Positions 1 through 10,251 of a stretch of 64,000 nucleotides of DNA are shown in pieces. The notes under the pieces are model-generated. The model did no database searches. It was not told where the DNA came from and saw only the letters and a program-made list of their open reading frames with translations. Position numbers and translations under genes: made by a program. Origin of the DNA: DASRIA01 sp963768885 (GTDB taxonomy: Bacteria > Actinomycetota > Thermoleophilia > Solirubrobacterales > JBBDJG01); the NCBI GenBank assembly GCA_963768885.1, contig CAVYJN010000006.1:1-64000 (forward strand), given 5' to 3'. Every line of letters begins with the position of its first letter. The first letter of the stretch is position 1.

Positions 1-2371
1 CCGATCCGGCGCCCGCCGTTCGCCGGCGCCACGAAGAAGACCCTCGAGGGCTCGGCGCCCGACTGGAACCAGGCGGCACAGGTCACGCCCCCGGAGGGCG
101 CTCCGAACGTTCTGCTCGTGCTCATCGACGACGCCGGCTTCGGCAATCCGAGCACGTTCGGCGGCCCGATCGACACGCCGAACTACACCCGCATGGCGGA
201 GGAGGGCCTGCGCTACAACCGCTTCCACGTGACCGCGGTCTGCTCGCCGACGCGGGCGGCCATGCTCACCGGCCGCAACCAGCACCGGGTCGGGTTCGGC
301 CTCGTCGCCGAGTTCTCGGGCCCCTTCCCCGGCTACAACGCCACCATCCCGCGCGACTGCGCGACGCTGCCGCGGATCCTGCAGGAGAACGGCTACATGA
401 CCTCCGCGATCGGGAAGTGGCACCTGACGCCGGACGACCAGCAGGGCTCGAGCGGCCCCTTCGACCGCTGGCCCACCGGGCTCGGGTTCGACTACTACTG
501 GGGCTTCCTCGGCGGGGAGGCGGGCCAGTACGACCCGCTCATCACCGAGAACCAGAAGGTCCAGGGCGTCCCCGAGGGCAAGGACGGCAAGCCCTACTAC
601 TTCCCGGACGACATGGCCGAGAAGGCGACCGACTGGCTGCATCGCGTGCGCGCCGAGCGGCCGGGCTCGCCCTGGTTCATGTACTACGCGACCGGCTGCA
701 GCCACGCGCCGCACCACGTGCCGCGGGAGTGGTCGGACAAGTACAAGGGCAAGTTCGACCAGGGATGGGACGTCGCCCGCGAGGAGACGCTCGCGCGCCA
801 GAAGGAGCTCGGGGTCGTCCCCCCGGATACCGAGCTGCCGCAGAACGACGCCTTCCCGAAGTGGGACTCCCTGACCGAGACCGAGAAGCAGCTGTACGCA
901 CGCCAGATGGAGACCTACGCCGGTTACTCGGAGAACGCCGACTGGAACGTCGGCCGCGTTCTCTCCGCGATCGAGGAGATGGGCGAGCTCGACAACACCC
1001 TCGTGATCTGGATCTGGGGCGACAACGGCGCCAGCATGGAGGGCACCCTCTCGGGCACGTTCAACGAGCTGACGACGCTGAACGGCATCCCGCTCACCAC
1101 TGAGCAGCAGATGGGCCTCCTGTTCAAGCACGGCGGTCTCGAGGCCTGGGGCGGGGAGCTGCTGGCCCCGCACTACTCGTCGGCGTGGGCGTGGGCGAGC
1201 AACTGTCCCTTCGACTGGGGCAAGCAGGTCGCCTCCCATCTCGGCGGCACGCGCGACCCGCTCGTCATCCGCTACCCGCAGGCGATCAGCCGACCCGGGC
1301 GCCCTGCGCAGCCACTTCACGCACGTGATCGACATCGCACCGACCGTGCTCGAGATCGCCGGGATCCCGGCGCCTGCGCGCGTCGACGGGATCGAGCAGG
1401 AGCCGCTGCACGGCTTCACCTTCGCCGACTCGCTCTCGGACGCGAACGCGCCCGAGCGCCACACGCAGCAGTACTTCGAGGCGGTCGGAAACCGGGCGAT
1501 GTACAAGGACGGCTGGTGGCTCGCGATGCGGCTGCCGCGCATCCCCTGGCTGCTCGACCCCGAGGCATTGCGGAAGTTCGGCCCCGGCTGGGACCCCGAC
1601 GCCGACCCGGTCGAGCTCTACTACCTGCCGGACGACTTCGCGCAGGCGAGAGACCTCGCCGGCGAGCATCCGGAGAAGGTCGAGGAGCTCCGCAAGCTCT
1701 TCTGGGAGGAGGCCGAGCGCTACCAGGTGCTGCCGATCCTCGGCGGGCTCTCCTCGTTCTACGGGATCGTGCCGCCGATCCCGAAGGTGTCGAAGTTCAC
1801 CTACCGCGGGCGGATCGAGAACGTCGCGGCCGGGATGATCCCGCGCATCTACAACCACTCGTACACGATCAGCGCCGACGTCGTCGTCCCGGAAGGCGGC
1901 GTCGAGGGCGTGATCGTGGCCGCGTTCGACCACCTGGGGGGCTTCGCGCTCTACGTCCACGACGGGAAGCTGAAGCACCACTACTCGATGCTGGGCGTGT
2001 TCGAGTACACGCAGGAGTCGGAGACCTCGCTCCCGGCCGGCGAGGTCGGCGTGGAGATGGTCTTCGCCGCCGACGAGGCCAAGCCGGCGACGGGCGGGGA
2101 GGTGACGTTGCTCGTGAACGGAGAGCCGGTCGCCTCGGGGCGGATGGAGCACACCGTGCCCGCACGCTTCTCGGGGTACGCGGGGATGGACATCGGCTGC
2201 GACAACGGCCTGGTCGTCGACCGCAGCTACGCCGACAAGGCCCCCTTCCGGTTCACGGGCGAGATCAAGCAGGTCACCTTCGACATCGCGCCGCACATGA
2301 GCGAGGAAGACGCACAGGCACTCCACGAGCACGCGCAGCAGGCGCTCGCCGCTCACGCTGCGAGCGCATAG
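1..2371 (+). pseudogene. Arylsulfatase, copy 1 (5'-truncated by window edge, frameshifted)
   Basis: Sulfatases hydrolyse sulfate esters using a formylglycine made from a Cys. The reading frame is open from base 1 and carries the signature CSPTR (Cys codon 241-243) followed by AAMLTGR. Near 1285 the frame breaks: compared with the second copy, one extra base (GCGATCAGCC against GCGATAGCC) moves translation out of frame, and the C-terminal half continues in another frame from about 1290 to the stop at 2371. The rest is close to identical to the second copy. The first few codons at the window edge do not match the equivalent stretch of copy 2, so the true 5' end is unknown. It is either a recently inactivated duplicate or an assembly error; without the extra base the protein would be complete here. 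Confidence 0.85.
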
Positions 2372-2395
2372 GAAGCTCGACCGAAGGGAGAGAGC

Positions 2396-5257
2396 ATGAG
2401 TGACGAAACGCTGGACGTGCTAATCGCGGTCTATCTGATCCCCGATCTCGCAAAGCAGGACTTCGACGCCTTCGTCAAGCTCGCCGAGGAGAAGACGATC
2501 TCCACCGATGGGGTCGTCCTCGTCACCAAGGACGCGGACGGCGAGGTGCAGGTCCAGGAGACGGGCGACCACCTGGGTCGCAAGGGGCTCAAGGTCGGAG
2601 GAGGGGTCGGCCTCGCGGTGGGGCTTTTCGCGCCGCCGCTGCTCGCCGCGACAGCCGTCGGCTCAGCCGTCGGCGGGCTCGCGGGCAAGTTCGCCCGCAA
2701 GCGCGTGGAGGCGGGGATCGGGGAGAAGATGGACGACGCGCTTCCGCCGGGCTCGGCCGGGATCATCGCCATCTACGACCACGAGGACGCCGACGCCGTC
2801 GACGAGACGCTCGCGAACACGATCCGCAAGTCGATCGCGCAGATCGACAAGGCAAGCGCGAAGGAGCTCAAGGCAGGGCTCGAGGAAGCCGGAGCCGGGC
2901 TCGCGGGCGCCGGCGTCACGAAGAAGACCCTCGAGGGCTCGGAGCCCGACTGGAACCAGGCGGCACACGTCACGCCCCCGGAGGGCGCTCCGAACGTCCT
3001 GCTCGTGCTGATCGACGACGCCGGCTTCGGCAATCCGAGCACGTTCGGCGGCCCGATCGAGACGCCGAACTACACCCGCATGGCGCAGGAGGGCCTGCGC
3101 TACAACCGCTTCCACGTCACCGCGGTCTGCTCGCCGACGCGCGCGGCGATGCTCACCGGCCGCAACCAGCATCGAGTCGGGTTCGGCCTCGTGGCCGAGT
3201 TCTCGGGTCCGTTCCCCGGCTACAACGCCACCATCCCCCGCGACTGCGTGACGCTGCCGCGGATCCTGCAAGAGAACGGCTACATGACGTCCGCGATCGG
3301 GAAATGGCACCTGACGCCGGACGACCAGCAGGGCTCGAGCGGCCCCTTCGACCGCTGGCCCACGGGGCTCGGGTTCGACTACTACTGGGGCTTCCTCGGC
3401 GGGGAGGCCGGTCAGTACGACCCGCTCATCACCGAGAACCAGAAGACCCAAGGGGTTCCGGAAGGCAAGAACGGCAAGCCCTACTACTTCCCGGACGACA
3501 TGGCCGAAAAGGCGACCGACTGGCTCCATCGTGTGCGCGCCGAGCGGCCAGGCTCACCGTGGTTCATGTACTACGCGACAGGCTGCAGCCACGCGCCGCA
3601 CCACGTTCCCAGGGAGTGGTCTGACAAGTACAAGGGCAAGTTCGACCGGGGGTGGGACGTCGCTCGCGAGGAGACGCTCGCGCGCCAGAAGGAGCTCGGG
3701 GTCGTCCCCCCGGACACCGAGCTGCCCGAGAACGACGCCTTCCCGAAGTGGGACTCCCTGACCGAGACCGAAAAGCAGCTGTACGCACGCCAGATGGAGA
3801 CGTACGCCGGCTATTCGGAGAACGCGGACTGGAACGTCGGCCGCGTTCTCTCCGCGATCGAGGAGATGGGCGAGCTCGACAACACCCTCGTGATCTGGAT
3901 CTGGGGCGACAACGGCGCGAGCATGGAAGGAACCCTCTCGGGCACGTTCAACGAGTTGACGACTCTGAACGGGATCCCGCTCACCCCTGAGCAGCAAATG
4001 GGCCTCCTGTTCAAGCACGGCGGCCTCGAGGCCTGGGGCGGGGAGCTCCTGGCCCCGCACTATTCGTCGGCGTGGGCGTGGGCGAGCAACTGTCCCTTCG
4101 ACTGGGGCAAGCAGGTCGCCTCCCATCTGGGCGGCACGCGCGACCCGCTCGTCATCCGCTACCCGGAGGCGATAGCCGACCCGGGCGCTCTGCGCAGCCA
4201 CTTCACGCACGTGACCGACATCGCGCCGACCGTGCTGGAGATCGCGGGTATCCCGGCGCCTGCGCGTGTCGATGGGATCGAGCAGGAGCCGTTGCACGGC
4301 TTCACCTTCGCCGACTCGCTCTCGGACACGGACGCGCCAGAGCGTCACACGCAGCAGTACTTCGAAGCGCTCGGAAACCGGGCCATGTACAAGGACGGCT
4401 GGTGGCTCGCGATGCGGCTGCCGCGGATTCCCTGGCAGCTCGACCCCGAGGTGCTGCGCGGTTTCGGGCCCGGCTGGGACCCCGACGCCGACCCGGTCGA
4501 GCTCTACTACCTGCCGGACGACTTCGCGCAGGCCAAGAACCTGGCCGACGAGCATCCCGAGAAGGTGGAGGAGCTTCGCAAGCTCTTCTGGGAGGAGGCC
4601 GACCGCTACCAGGTGCTGCCGATTCTCGGCGGGCTCTCGTCCTTCTATGGGATCGTGCCTCCCATCCCCAAGGAGTCGAAGTTCACCTACCGTGGGCGGA
4701 TCGAGAACGTCGCGGCCGGGATGATCCCGCGCATCTACAACCACTCGTACACCATCAGCGCCGACATCGTCGTCCCGGAAGGCGGCGTCGAGGGCGTGAT
4801 TGTGGCCGCGTTCGACCACCTGGGAGGCTTCGCGCTCTACGTCCAGGGCGGCAAGCTGAAGCACCACTACTCGATGCTGGGCGTGCTCGAGTACACGCAG
4901 GAGTCGGACACGCCGCTCCCGGCCGGCGAGGTCGGCGTGGAGATGGTCTTCGCCGCCGACGAGTCCAAGCCGGCGACGGGCGGGGAGGTGACCTTGCTCG
5001 TGGATGGAGAGGCGGTCGCCTCGGGGCGGATGGAGCACACCGTGCCGGCACGCTTCTCGGGCTATGCGGGGATGGACATCGGCTGCGACAACGGCCTGGT
5101 CGTCGATCGCAGCTACGCCGACAAGGCACCCTTCCGGTTCACCGGCGAGATCAAGCAGGTCACCTTCGACATCGCTCCGCACATGAGCGAGGAAGACGCA
5201 CAGGCCCTCCACGAGCACGCGCAGCAGGCGCTCGCCGCGCACGCTGCGAGCGCATAG
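2396..5257 (+). CDS. DUF1269 domain fused to arylsulfatase, copy 2
   Basis: This 953-residue protein has two parts. Residues 1-171 are a DUF1269 domain with a glycine-rich hydrophobic stretch (about 63-97) that could insert in a membrane. Residues about 198-953 are a type I sulfatase: VLLVLIDDAGFGNPS supplies the metal-binding Asp pair, and Cys245 in CSPTRAAMLTGR is the formylglycine site. The C-terminal third is long and probably a beta-sandwich. ATG 2396 is preceded by GGGAGAGAGC. The next gene is a DUF1269 protein almost identical to residues 1-171 that stops exactly where this one runs into the sulfatase. The fusion is therefore real in this sequence but may have arisen by unequal crossing-over. 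Such a fusion would tether a sulfatase to the membrane; that is inference. Confidence 0.85.
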   Translation: MSDETLDVLIAVYLIPDLAKQDFDAFVKLAEEKTISTDGVVLVTKDADGEVQVQETGDHLGRKGLKVGGGVGLAVGLFAPPLLAATAVGSAVGGLAGKFARKRVEAGIGEKMDDALPPGSAGIIAIYDHEDADAVDETLANTIRKSIAQIDKASAKELKAGLEEAGAGLAGAGVTKKTLEGSEPDWNQAAHVTPPEGAPNVLLVLIDDAGFGNPSTFGGPIETPNYTRMAQEGLRYNRFHVTAVCSPTRAAMLTGRNQHRVGFGLVAEFSGPFPGYNATIPRDCVTLPRILQENGYMTSAIGKWHLTPDDQQGSSGPFDRWPTGLGFDYYWGFLGGEAGQYDPLITENQKTQGVPEGKNGKPYYFPDDMAEKATDWLHRVRAERPGSPWFMYYATGCSHAPHHVPREWSDKYKGKFDRGWDVAREETLARQKELGVVPPDTELPENDAFPKWDSLTETEKQLYARQMETYAGYSENADWNVGRVLSAIEEMGELDNTLVIWIWGDNGASMEGTLSGTFNELTTLNGIPLTPEQQMGLLFKHGGLEAWGGELLAPHYSSAWAWASNCPFDWGKQVASHLGGTRDPLVIRYPEAIADPGALRSHFTHVTDIAPTVLEIAGIPAPARVDGIEQEPLHGFTFADSLSDTDAPERHTQQYFEALGNRAMYKDGWWLAMRLPRIPWQLDPEVLRGFGPGWDPDADPVELYYLPDDFAQAKNLADEHPEKVEELRKLFWEEADRYQVLPILGGLSSFYGIVPPIPKESKFTYRGRIENVAAGMIPRIYNHSYTISADIVVPEGGVEGVIVAAFDHLGGFALYVQGGKLKHHYSMLGVLEYTQESDTPLPAGEVGVEMVFAADESKPATGGEVTLLVDGEAVASGRMEHTVPARFSGYAGMDIGCDNGLVVDRSYADKAPFRFTGEIKQVTFDIAPHMSEEDAQALHEHAQQALAAHAASA

Positions 5258-5271
5258 GAAAGGGAGAGAGC

Positions 5272-5787
5272 ATGAGTGACGAAACGCTGGACGTGCTGAT
5301 CGCGGTCTATCTGATCCCCGATCTCGCAAAGCAGGACTTCGACGCCTTCGTCAAGCTCGCTGAGGAGAAGACCATCTCCACCGAGGGGGTCGTCCTCGTC
5401 ACCAAGGACGCGGACGGTGAGGTGAAGGTCGAGGAGACGGGCGACCACCTGGGCCGCAAGGGGCTGGCGGTCGGAGGAGGGGTCGGCCTGGTGGTGGGCC
5501 TCTTCGCGCCGCCGCTGCTCGCAGCGACAGCCGTCGGCTCAGCCGTCGGCGGGCTCACGGGCAAGTTCGCCCGCAAGCGCGTGCAGGCGGGAATCGGGGA
5601 GAAGATGGACGAATCGCTTCCTCCCGGTTCGGCCGGGATCATCTGCATCTACGAGCATGAGCAAGCCGACACGGTCGACTCGACGCTCGCGAACGCGATC
5701 CGCAAGTCGACCGCGCAGATCGACAAGGCGAGCGCGAAGGAGCTCAAGACAGGGCTCGAGGAAGCGGGAGCCGGGCTCGCGGGCTGA
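5272..5787 (+). CDS. DUF1269 family protein, stand-alone copy
   Basis: This 171-residue protein is nearly identical to the N-terminal domain of the preceding fusion. Its TGA stop follows the sequence GAGLAG, where the longer copy continues with AGVTKK. It contains a hydrophobic glycine-rich segment (VGGGVGLVVGLFAPPLLAAT) flanked by charged helices, typical of DUF1269 proteins, whose function is unknown. It lies 14 bases after the sulfatase stop behind the same GGGAGAGAGC ribosome-binding region, and 15 bases before the SulP gene, so it is probably co-transcribed with both. It may be either the ancestral free form or the truncated last unit of a tandem repeat. Confidence 0.85.
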   Translation: MSDETLDVLIAVYLIPDLAKQDFDAFVKLAEEKTISTEGVVLVTKDADGEVKVEETGDHLGRKGLAVGGGVGLVVGLFAPPLLAATAVGSAVGGLTGKFARKRVQAGIGEKMDESLPPGSAGIICIYEHEQADTVDSTLANAIRKSTAQIDKASAKELKTGLEEAGAGLAG

Positions 5788-5802
5788 AGCTCGAACGATT
5801 AG

Positions 5803-7530
5803 GTGCATGCTCTGATCAAGCGGCACCTCCCGATTCTTGGCTGGCTGCCAGGTTACGACCGCAAGTGGCTCGCACCCGACGCAATCGCGGCTGTGTCGGT
5901 GTGGGCGCTACTGGTCCCCCAGGGCTTGGCGTATGCCGGAATCGCGGGCGTGCCCGTTCAGTACGGCCTCTACGCGGCGTTCGCGGCACTCGTCGCCTAT
6001 GCCATCTTCGGAACCTCGCGCCAGCTCGTTGCGGGGCCGAGCGCAGCCGTGGCGGCCGTGTCGGCCACGGTCGTCACGGGCATCGTCGGCGCGGGTGCGC
6101 TGGGAAGCGACCAGTTCGTGCCGTGGACCGCGGCCCTCGCGATAACGAGCGGCGTTCTCTACCTCGGGCTCGGCGCGGCTCGAATGGGGTGGGTCTCGAA
6201 CTTCCTGTCCAGGGCGGTCATGGCCGGCTTCGTCCTGGGTTTCTCCTTCGGGATCATCGTCGATCAGTCACACAAGCTGCTCGGCGTCCCGAAGCCTGAC
6301 GGCACGTATTTCCAGATCCTGATCGAGACGATCAAGGAGATTCCCGATACGAACGTGCCGACGCTCGTCGTCGGCGCCGCGTCGCTAATCGCCCTCCTCC
6401 TGATGCGGCGGTTCCTCAAGCGCTGGCCGCGCGCCCTCATCGTGATGGCGCTCTCCATCGTGGCTGTCAAAGCGCTCGATCTGGTAGGCGAGGGCGTTGC
6501 CGTGACAGGTCCCGTTCCGACCGGGTTCTTTCACGTCGGCCTCCCGGACGTGGGATGGAGCGAGGCGGGCGCACTGATCGCAGGCGCGTTCGCCATCGTG
6601 TTCGTGGGCTATTCGGAAACGCTCGCAGCAGCGCGGGCAATGGCGCGCAAGCACGGTTACGAGATCGACCCGAACCAGGAGCTGATCGCCCAGGGTGCGG
6701 CCTGCGGCGCATCGGGCCTCGTGGGCGGGTTCGCAGTAGATGGCAGCCTCTCCAAGACCTCGGTTGCCGACGCTGCAGGGCAGCGCTCGCAGATGGCGTC
6801 GCTGGTCAACGCGGTTCTGATCCTGCTCACGATGCTCTTCCTCGCAAGCCTCTTCGAGGATCTCCCGAGCGCCGTCTTGGGTGCGGTCGTCATCGACGCG
6901 ATGGTGGGGCTCATCGCCTTCGCGGAGTTCCGGCGCTACTACCGAGTGAACCGGGCCGACTGGGTCTTCTTCATGGGCGCGGCCCTCGGGATCTTCTTCT
7001 TCGGGATCATCCAGGGAATCGTGATCGGCGTCGTGCTGTCGCTCCTGCTCCTTATCTGGCGCAGCTCGAAACCCGGCATGCGGGTGCTGGGCCGCGATCC
7101 CGCGACTGACGCCTACCTCGATCGCGACCGGCACGAGGAGGTCGAGACCGTGCCGGGCGTCCTCGTCGTGCGCGTCGACGGGCCACTGTTCTTCGCCGAC
7201 GCCAATTCGTTCCGCGACACCCTGAAGGAAATGGTCGCCCAGGCCGGGCGCCCCGTCCAACTCGTGGTGCTGGACGCGGACGCCATCTCGCAGACCGACA
7301 CTGACGGGGCCGACGTCCTGGCCGAGCTGGCGCGGGAGCTCGCAGAAAGCGGGACCGCGCTCGCGCTCGCTCGAGTCGAACCGCGAGTCCTCGATCTCTG
7401 GCGCCGCGCCGGGACACTGGACGCTCTCGGAGAGGATCGCGTCTTCAGCACGGTGCGCGCCGCGGTCGAGGTCAGGTTGCGTCTGCCTCCGCCGGGCGCA
7501 ACGGACCTGGTTCTGGCTGGATCACCCTGA
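5803..7530 (+). CDS. SulP family anion (sulfate) permease with STAS domain
   Basis: This is a 575-residue inner-membrane transporter of the SulP/SLC26 family. Residues about 25-420 form the multi-helix core, including the family signature region ALLVPQGLAYAGIAGVP near residue 36 and the TSRQLVAGPSAAVAA segment. Residues about 435-560 form a cytoplasmic STAS domain (VLVVRVDGPLFFADANSF). The start is GTG 5803. SulP proteins carry sulfate, bicarbonate or other anions. Its place directly after sulfatase genes suggests handling of released sulfate, but the substrate cannot be read from the sequence. Confidence 0.9.
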   Translation: MHALIKRHLPILGWLPGYDRKWLAPDAIAAVSVWALLVPQGLAYAGIAGVPVQYGLYAAFAALVAYAIFGTSRQLVAGPSAAVAAVSATVVTGIVGAGALGSDQFVPWTAALAITSGVLYLGLGAARMGWVSNFLSRAVMAGFVLGFSFGIIVDQSHKLLGVPKPDGTYFQILIETIKEIPDTNVPTLVVGAASLIALLLMRRFLKRWPRALIVMALSIVAVKALDLVGEGVAVTGPVPTGFFHVGLPDVGWSEAGALIAGAFAIVFVGYSETLAAARAMARKHGYEIDPNQELIAQGAACGASGLVGGFAVDGSLSKTSVADAAGQRSQMASLVNAVLILLTMLFLASLFEDLPSAVLGAVVIDAMVGLIAFAEFRRYYRVNRADWVFFMGAALGIFFFGIIQGIVIGVVLSLLLLIWRSSKPGMRVLGRDPATDAYLDRDRHEEVETVPGVLVVRVDGPLFFADANSFRDTLKEMVAQAGRPVQLVVLDADAISQTDTDGADVLAELARELAESGTALALARVEPRVLDLWRRAGTLDALGEDRVFSTVRAAVEVRLRLPPPGATDLVLAGSP

Positions 7531-7544
7531 GCGGGGATGACTTC

Positions 7545-7967
7545 ATGAGCGCCTTCACCCTCACGAGATGGCTCGCCGCCTCCACCGACCGCGTGTGGGA
7601 CATCATCGGTGACCCCGCCTCGTCGCCGGGTCCCGGCATCGATGTGACCGTGGAGCGTGCCGGCTCCGTCGACGGCACGGGACTGATCCGGATCGTGAGG
7701 CTTGGGCGAGGCCGCTTCCGGGAGGAGATCACTTCCGTCGGGCCAGGGTACGCGCTCGGCTACCGCTTGCTCTCCGGCGCCCCGGTACGGGACTACACGG
7801 GCTCGGTGACGCTCGACGAGTCTCCGGACGGAGGCACGGTGGTGCGCTGGAGCATCAGCTTCCGGCCGTCCATCCCGGGCAGCGGTCCGCTCGTCTCGTT
7901 CCTGACGAGGCGCTCCGTGAAGCGGGTGCTCGACGTCGTCGACGCCCGCACCCGCACCTCGCCCTGA
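7545..7967 (+). CDS. SRPBCC (START-like/polyketide cyclase) family protein
   Basis: This is a 140-residue protein with the pattern of the SRPBCC fold: TRWLAASTDRVWDIIGDPAS at the start, a central series of beta strands, and a final helix (SVKRVLDVVDAR). The family binds hydrophobic ligands in a deep pocket; the ligand here is unknown. It begins 14 bases after the SulP stop and is the last gene before the tRNA-Ser fragment, so it is probably the distal gene of the island-borne operon. Confidence 0.75.
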   Translation: MSAFTLTRWLAASTDRVWDIIGDPASSPGPGIDVTVERAGSVDGTGLIRIVRLGRGRFREEITSVGPGYALGYRLLSGAPVRDYTGSVTLDESPDGGTVVRWSISFRPSIPGSGPLVSFLTRRSVKRVLDVVDARTRTSP

Positions 7968-7981
7968 CCAACCCTCAACCC

Positions 7982-8036
7982 TGAAAACCGTTTGTGGGCG
8001 CAAGTCCACCGAGGGTTCGAATCCCTCCTCCTCCGC
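7982..8036 (+). other. 3' fragment of tRNA-Ser(UGA), probable attachment-site remnant
   Basis: The sequence from the anticodon TGA (7982-7984) through AAAACCG, the long variable arm and the T arm (GGTTCGAATCC) to the acceptor end CTCCTCCGC matches the 3' part of a tRNA-Ser(UGA). There is no D arm or 5' acceptor strand upstream, so it is not a tRNA gene. Integrases commonly recombine in the 3' half of tRNA genes and leave such a fragment at the far end of the inserted DNA. The orientation places the inserted DNA to the left, that is, the sulfatase/SulP module. Confidence 0.75.
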
Positions 8037-8148
8037 TTATGGAGCGGGAAGCCGGCTCTCGGAGCGGGTTCCTGCGCCAGTAGACCAGGGATAGTCAGGA
8101 CGTCCCTACGCGTCATTTCAAGCGGCCCGCGGGCAGCGAGCGGACGCC

Positions 8149-9688
8149 TCAGGCCGGAACGGGCTCGGGCTCGCCGGCCGCCGTCTTCGCGGGCGCGCTC
8201 AGCTCGTACGCGGCGGCGTCGAAGTGCTGCGTCTGGCGCCGGTACTTCCAGGTGAAGTCCGGCCAGATCGTCGTGTTCATCCCGTTGCGGTCGAGGTACC
8301 AGCTCGAGCAGCCGCCGGAGTTCCAGACCGTGCGGCCCATGCGGCTCTGGAGGCTCGTGTTGTAGGCCTCCTGCACGGTGCGGCGCACCTCGACGCGCGT
8401 CGCGCGGCGCGCCTCCATCGTGCGCAGCGCGTCGACCAGGTAGTCGAGCTGCGCCTCGATCATGTAGACGAGCGAGTTGTGGCCGAGCCCGGTGTTGGGC
8501 CCGGTGACGACGAAGAGGTTCGGGAAGCCGGCGACGGCGGTGCCGCGGTAGGCCTGCGGGCTCCCGTCCCACGTCTCGGACATGGCGAGCCCGTCGCGCC
8601 CGCGGACGATGTCGGCGAACTTGATGTCGGTCACGTGGAAGCCGGTCGCGAACACGATCGTGTCGACCTCGTGCAGCTCGCCGTCGCGGCTCACGATCCC
8701 GTTGGGCCGCACCTCGGCGATGCCCTCGGTGATCACGTCGACGTTCGGCTGCGTGATCGCCGGATACCAGTCGTTGGAGGGCAGCACGCGCTTGCAGCCG
8801 AACGCGTAGCTCGGCGTCAGCTTCGCGCGCAGCTCGGGGTCGGCGACGCTCTTCTCCATGTGGCGCCTGCGCGATCTTCTCCGCGAACTTCAGCAGCCGC
8901 GGGTTGAACGCGAACCCCGGCACGAGCGCCTCGCGGCTCCAGTAGACCCAGGAGCGGGCGACACGCTGGAGCGCCGGGAACCGCCGGTACATGCGCCGCT
9001 CGATCCCGGTGATCGGCCGGTCGCGGTGCGGCATCACCCACGGCGGCGTGCGCTGGAAGAGGTCGAGGTGCTCGACGACCGGCTGGATCTGCGGCACGAC
9101 CTGGATCGCCGAGGCGCCGGTCCCGACGACCGCGACGCGGCGGCCGGTGAGGTCGTGGTCGTGGTTCCAGTCGGCGGTGTGGAATGTCACGCCCTCGAAG
9201 GTCTCGAGGCCGGGGATGTCGGGGATCGCGGGCTCGCTGAGGAAGCCGGGCGCCGCGATCAGGAGGTCGGCGGTGAACGGCCCCTGCGTCGTCTCCACCT
9301 GCCAGACGCCGCGCTCCTCGTCCCACTGCGCGCCGGTCATCGTGCAGTCGAAGTGGATGCGGTCGCGCACGCCGAAGCGCTCGGACACGTCGCGCAGGTA
9401 GCGCTGGATCTCGGCCTGCAGGGGATAGGTGCGCGACCAGTTCGGGTTCGGCGCGAACGAGAACGAGTAGAGGTGCGAGGGGATGTCGCACTGGCAGCCC
9501 GGATAGGTGTTCGCCCACCAGGTTCCGCCGACGTCGGCGTCCCGCTCCCAGATCGTGAAGTCCTCGAAGCCGGCCTCACGAAGCCGGATCGCCATGCCCA
9601 GCCCGCCGAACCCGGCGCCCAGGATGCCGATGTGTGAATGCCGCGGGGCGGATCCGTTGTCCGATGGCGACGCCGTCACGTCGCGCAA
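8149..9688 (-). pseudogene. Baeyer-Villiger-type flavin monooxygenase, frameshifted
   Basis: The N-terminal part has a FAD Rossmann motif (GAGFGGLGMAIRL), the Baeyer-Villiger fingerprint FxGxxxHxxxW (FEGVTFHTADW) and a second NADPH Rossmann motif (GTGASAIQ). These enzymes insert oxygen next to ketones using FAD and NADPH. The frame breaks near 8865, after the segment EKIAQA. The rest, beginning MEKSVADPELR, continues in another frame to the stop at 8149-8151, including the conserved GPNTGLGHNS. Two bases appear missing (or one added) at the break. Start choice is uncertain: TTG 9688 or GTG 9679. Both halves are otherwise well preserved, so a sequencing error is as likely as a true mutation. 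Confidence 0.85.
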
Positions 9689-9774
9689 GCGTATTCGGTC
9701 ACGGTGCCGCGCCGCAGGTAAGGCGCTTGCGGACCGGCACCGGCTCCGTGAAAAGCGTCTACTCTTCGGGCCGC

Positions 9775-10173
9775 ATGAGGAGGATCGTGCTCGCAGTGCT
9801 CTGTCTTGCGGTCGCCGCGCCGGCGATCGCGGTCGCCGCGGACCCGCAGAAGGGCGGGCGCTACACCGGCAAGAGCAAGCCGATCCTCGGCTACAAGAAG
9901 CACACGGTCTCGATCCGCGTGTCGAGCGACGGCACGACCGGCACCTTCCGCTACTGCGGCGACCGCCGGCGCAAGGCGATGAGCGCCCGCTTCCGCGTGC
10001 GGGACGGCCGCTTCACGGCGACCAAGCGCGAGCGCCGGCGCGGGGGCAAGCGCGTCGTCACGTTCCAGGCCAAGGGCCGCTTCACGAGCCGCACACGCGT
10101 GAAGGGCGACATCGTGGTCGTCTTCAAGTGCGACCACATCCCGGGCAGCTTCACGGCCCGCCTGCGCCGCTAG
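9775..10173 (+). CDS. Small secreted basic protein, unknown function
   Basis: This is a 132-residue protein with a clear signal peptide (MRRIVLAVLCLAVAAPAIAVAA), then a beta-rich basic domain ending in a run of Arg. The two Cys in the mature part (FRYCGDRR and VFKCDHIPG) could form a disulfide. The ATG at 9775 is chosen because it starts the signal peptide; the frame is open further upstream but those codons overlap the promoter region of the divergent monooxygenase. I do not recognise the family by name. Confidence 0.7.
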   Translation: MRRIVLAVLCLAVAAPAIAVAADPQKGGRYTGKSKPILGYKKHTVSIRVSSDGTTGTFRYCGDRRRKAMSARFRVRDGRFTATKRERRRGGKRVVTFQAKGRFTSRTRVKGDIVVVFKCDHIPGSFTARLRR

Positions 10174-10251
10174 ACGCCTCCGCACCTGACCACGCCCCGT
10201 TTCGCATGTGCCGGGGTGGGTATGGCTTGGGATGCCTAAGGAGGTGAGCAC

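Noticed and set aside
3554..5329. Long minus-strand frame over the second sulfatase
   Set aside because: Antisense shadow; the sulfatase motifs are on the plus strand.
7982..8036. Possible tRNA-Ser gene
   Set aside because: The 5' half up to the anticodon is missing, so it cannot fold into a tRNA.
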